DNA of 5,732 nt. Origin: Pseudomonadota bacterium (lineage in GTDB: Bacteria > Pseudomonadota > Alphaproteobacteria > Rhizobiales > Devosiaceae). Shown here piece by piece: positions 5,341 to 5,732 of this stretch. The DNA lies in the NCBI GenBank assembly GCA_023433985.1, contig JAEYTN010000593.1, positions 1-5,732 on the forward strand, in the 5' to 3' direction. The position numbers and the translations under genes were made by a program. The notes below the pieces were generated by a model, which was not told where the DNA came from, ran no database searches, and saw only the letters and a program-made list of their open reading frames with translations. The number at the start of each line of letters is the position of its first letter. Position 1 is the stretch's first letter.

Positions 5341-5732
5341 ATGCATTCGCGATTGGAAATGCTGCCCCAGCTCAAGGGCCAGATGTTCCTCACGGATGGT
5401 GGCATCGAGACCCACCTGATCTTCAACGAGGGCGAGGACCTGCCCGACATGTCGGCCTATCTGCTCAACATGAGCGAGCGCGGCCGCGAGAAGATGCGCG
5501 AGTATTATCGCGCCTACATCCCCATCGCCCAGAAATCCGGCCAGGGCTTCCTGTTCGACACCAACACCTGGCGTGCCAGCCCCGACTGGGGTCACCGGCT
5601 CGGCTACGATGCCAAGGGCCTGCGGGCGGCCAATGTCGCAGCAGTGGAACTTTGTCAGGAGATGCAGGCCGAGTTCACCGCGGCGGGGGTCAAATCCATC
5701 ATCTCCGGCGTGCTCGGGCCCCGGCGCGACGC
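5341..5732 (+). CDS. homocysteine S-methyltransferase family protein, N-terminal part
   Basis: The first 130 codons of a gene cut by the window end, with no stop reached. The start ATG at 5341 follows CGGAG (5328-5332) at 8-nt spacing. The N-terminal block FLTDGGIETHLIF (16-28) holds the DGG(I/M)ET motif of the family. FLFDTNTWRASPDW (70-83) is the second conserved strand, and SIISGVLGPRRDA (near 118-130) matches the GPR(G)D block. Members transfer a methyl group from S-methylmethionine, betaine or a similar donor to homocysteine, using a zinc held by three late cysteines that lie beyond this window, so catalytic competence cannot be checked. The donor cannot be decided here. The gene is divergent from tetR and may be under its control. 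I looked for SAM-II and SAH riboswitch motifs upstream and did not find convincing ones. Confidence 0.9.
   Translation, partial: MHSRLEMLPQLKGQMFLTDGGIETHLIFNEGEDLPDMSAYLLNMSERGREKMREYYRAYIPIAQKSGQGFLFDTNTWRASPDWGHRLGYDAKGLRAANVAAVELCQEMQAEFTAAGVKSIISGVLGPRRD

Overview
The window is high-GC, densely coded bacterial DNA. GTG-start overlaps, strong third-position G/C and the protein types point to an alphaproteobacterium, most likely Hyphomicrobiales (Devosia/Mesorhizobium-like). That placement is inferred from protein style, not proven. Most of the window is ordinary chromosomal sequence. There is no insertion sequence, phage gene, CRISPR array, tRNA or rRNA.

Layout, left to right. (1) The 3' end of leuC (leucine biosynthesis) overlaps by 4 nt a small zinc metallopeptidase (zincin type III, HExxHxxGxxD). 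(2) A four-helix DUF1761 membrane protein follows, then a 32-codon single-helix micro-ORF with a good ribosome site. (3) A 247-nt gap (1360-1606) holds a plausible promoter and a strongly structured leader. Its two ends pair with each other, and the 3' arm covers the ribosome site and first base of the start codon of the next gene. Inside is a possible 16-residue leader peptide, MMLCYRPRPFGTPVHR. (4) A complete half-size ABC exporter of 603 aa. (5) A luciferase-like flavin-dependent oxidoreductase (YhbW type). (6) Convergent to it, 4 nt away, a TetR-family repressor on the minus strand. (7) A 244-nt divergent intergenic region with palindromes and an 11-nt-period direct repeat. (8) The 5' part of a homocysteine S-methyltransferase family gene, cut by the window end.

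How the parts may work together. leuC and the metallopeptidase look translationally coupled. The ABC exporter appears to have its own promoter and a post-transcriptional switch, which is the most interesting signal here. By analogy with the Bacillus subtilis bmrB leader peptide upstream of the multidrug exporter bmrCD, a ribosome-sensing leader could control export; this is inference. The TetR regulator most likely controls itself and perhaps the divergent homocysteine methyltransferase gene or the neighbouring oxidoreductase.
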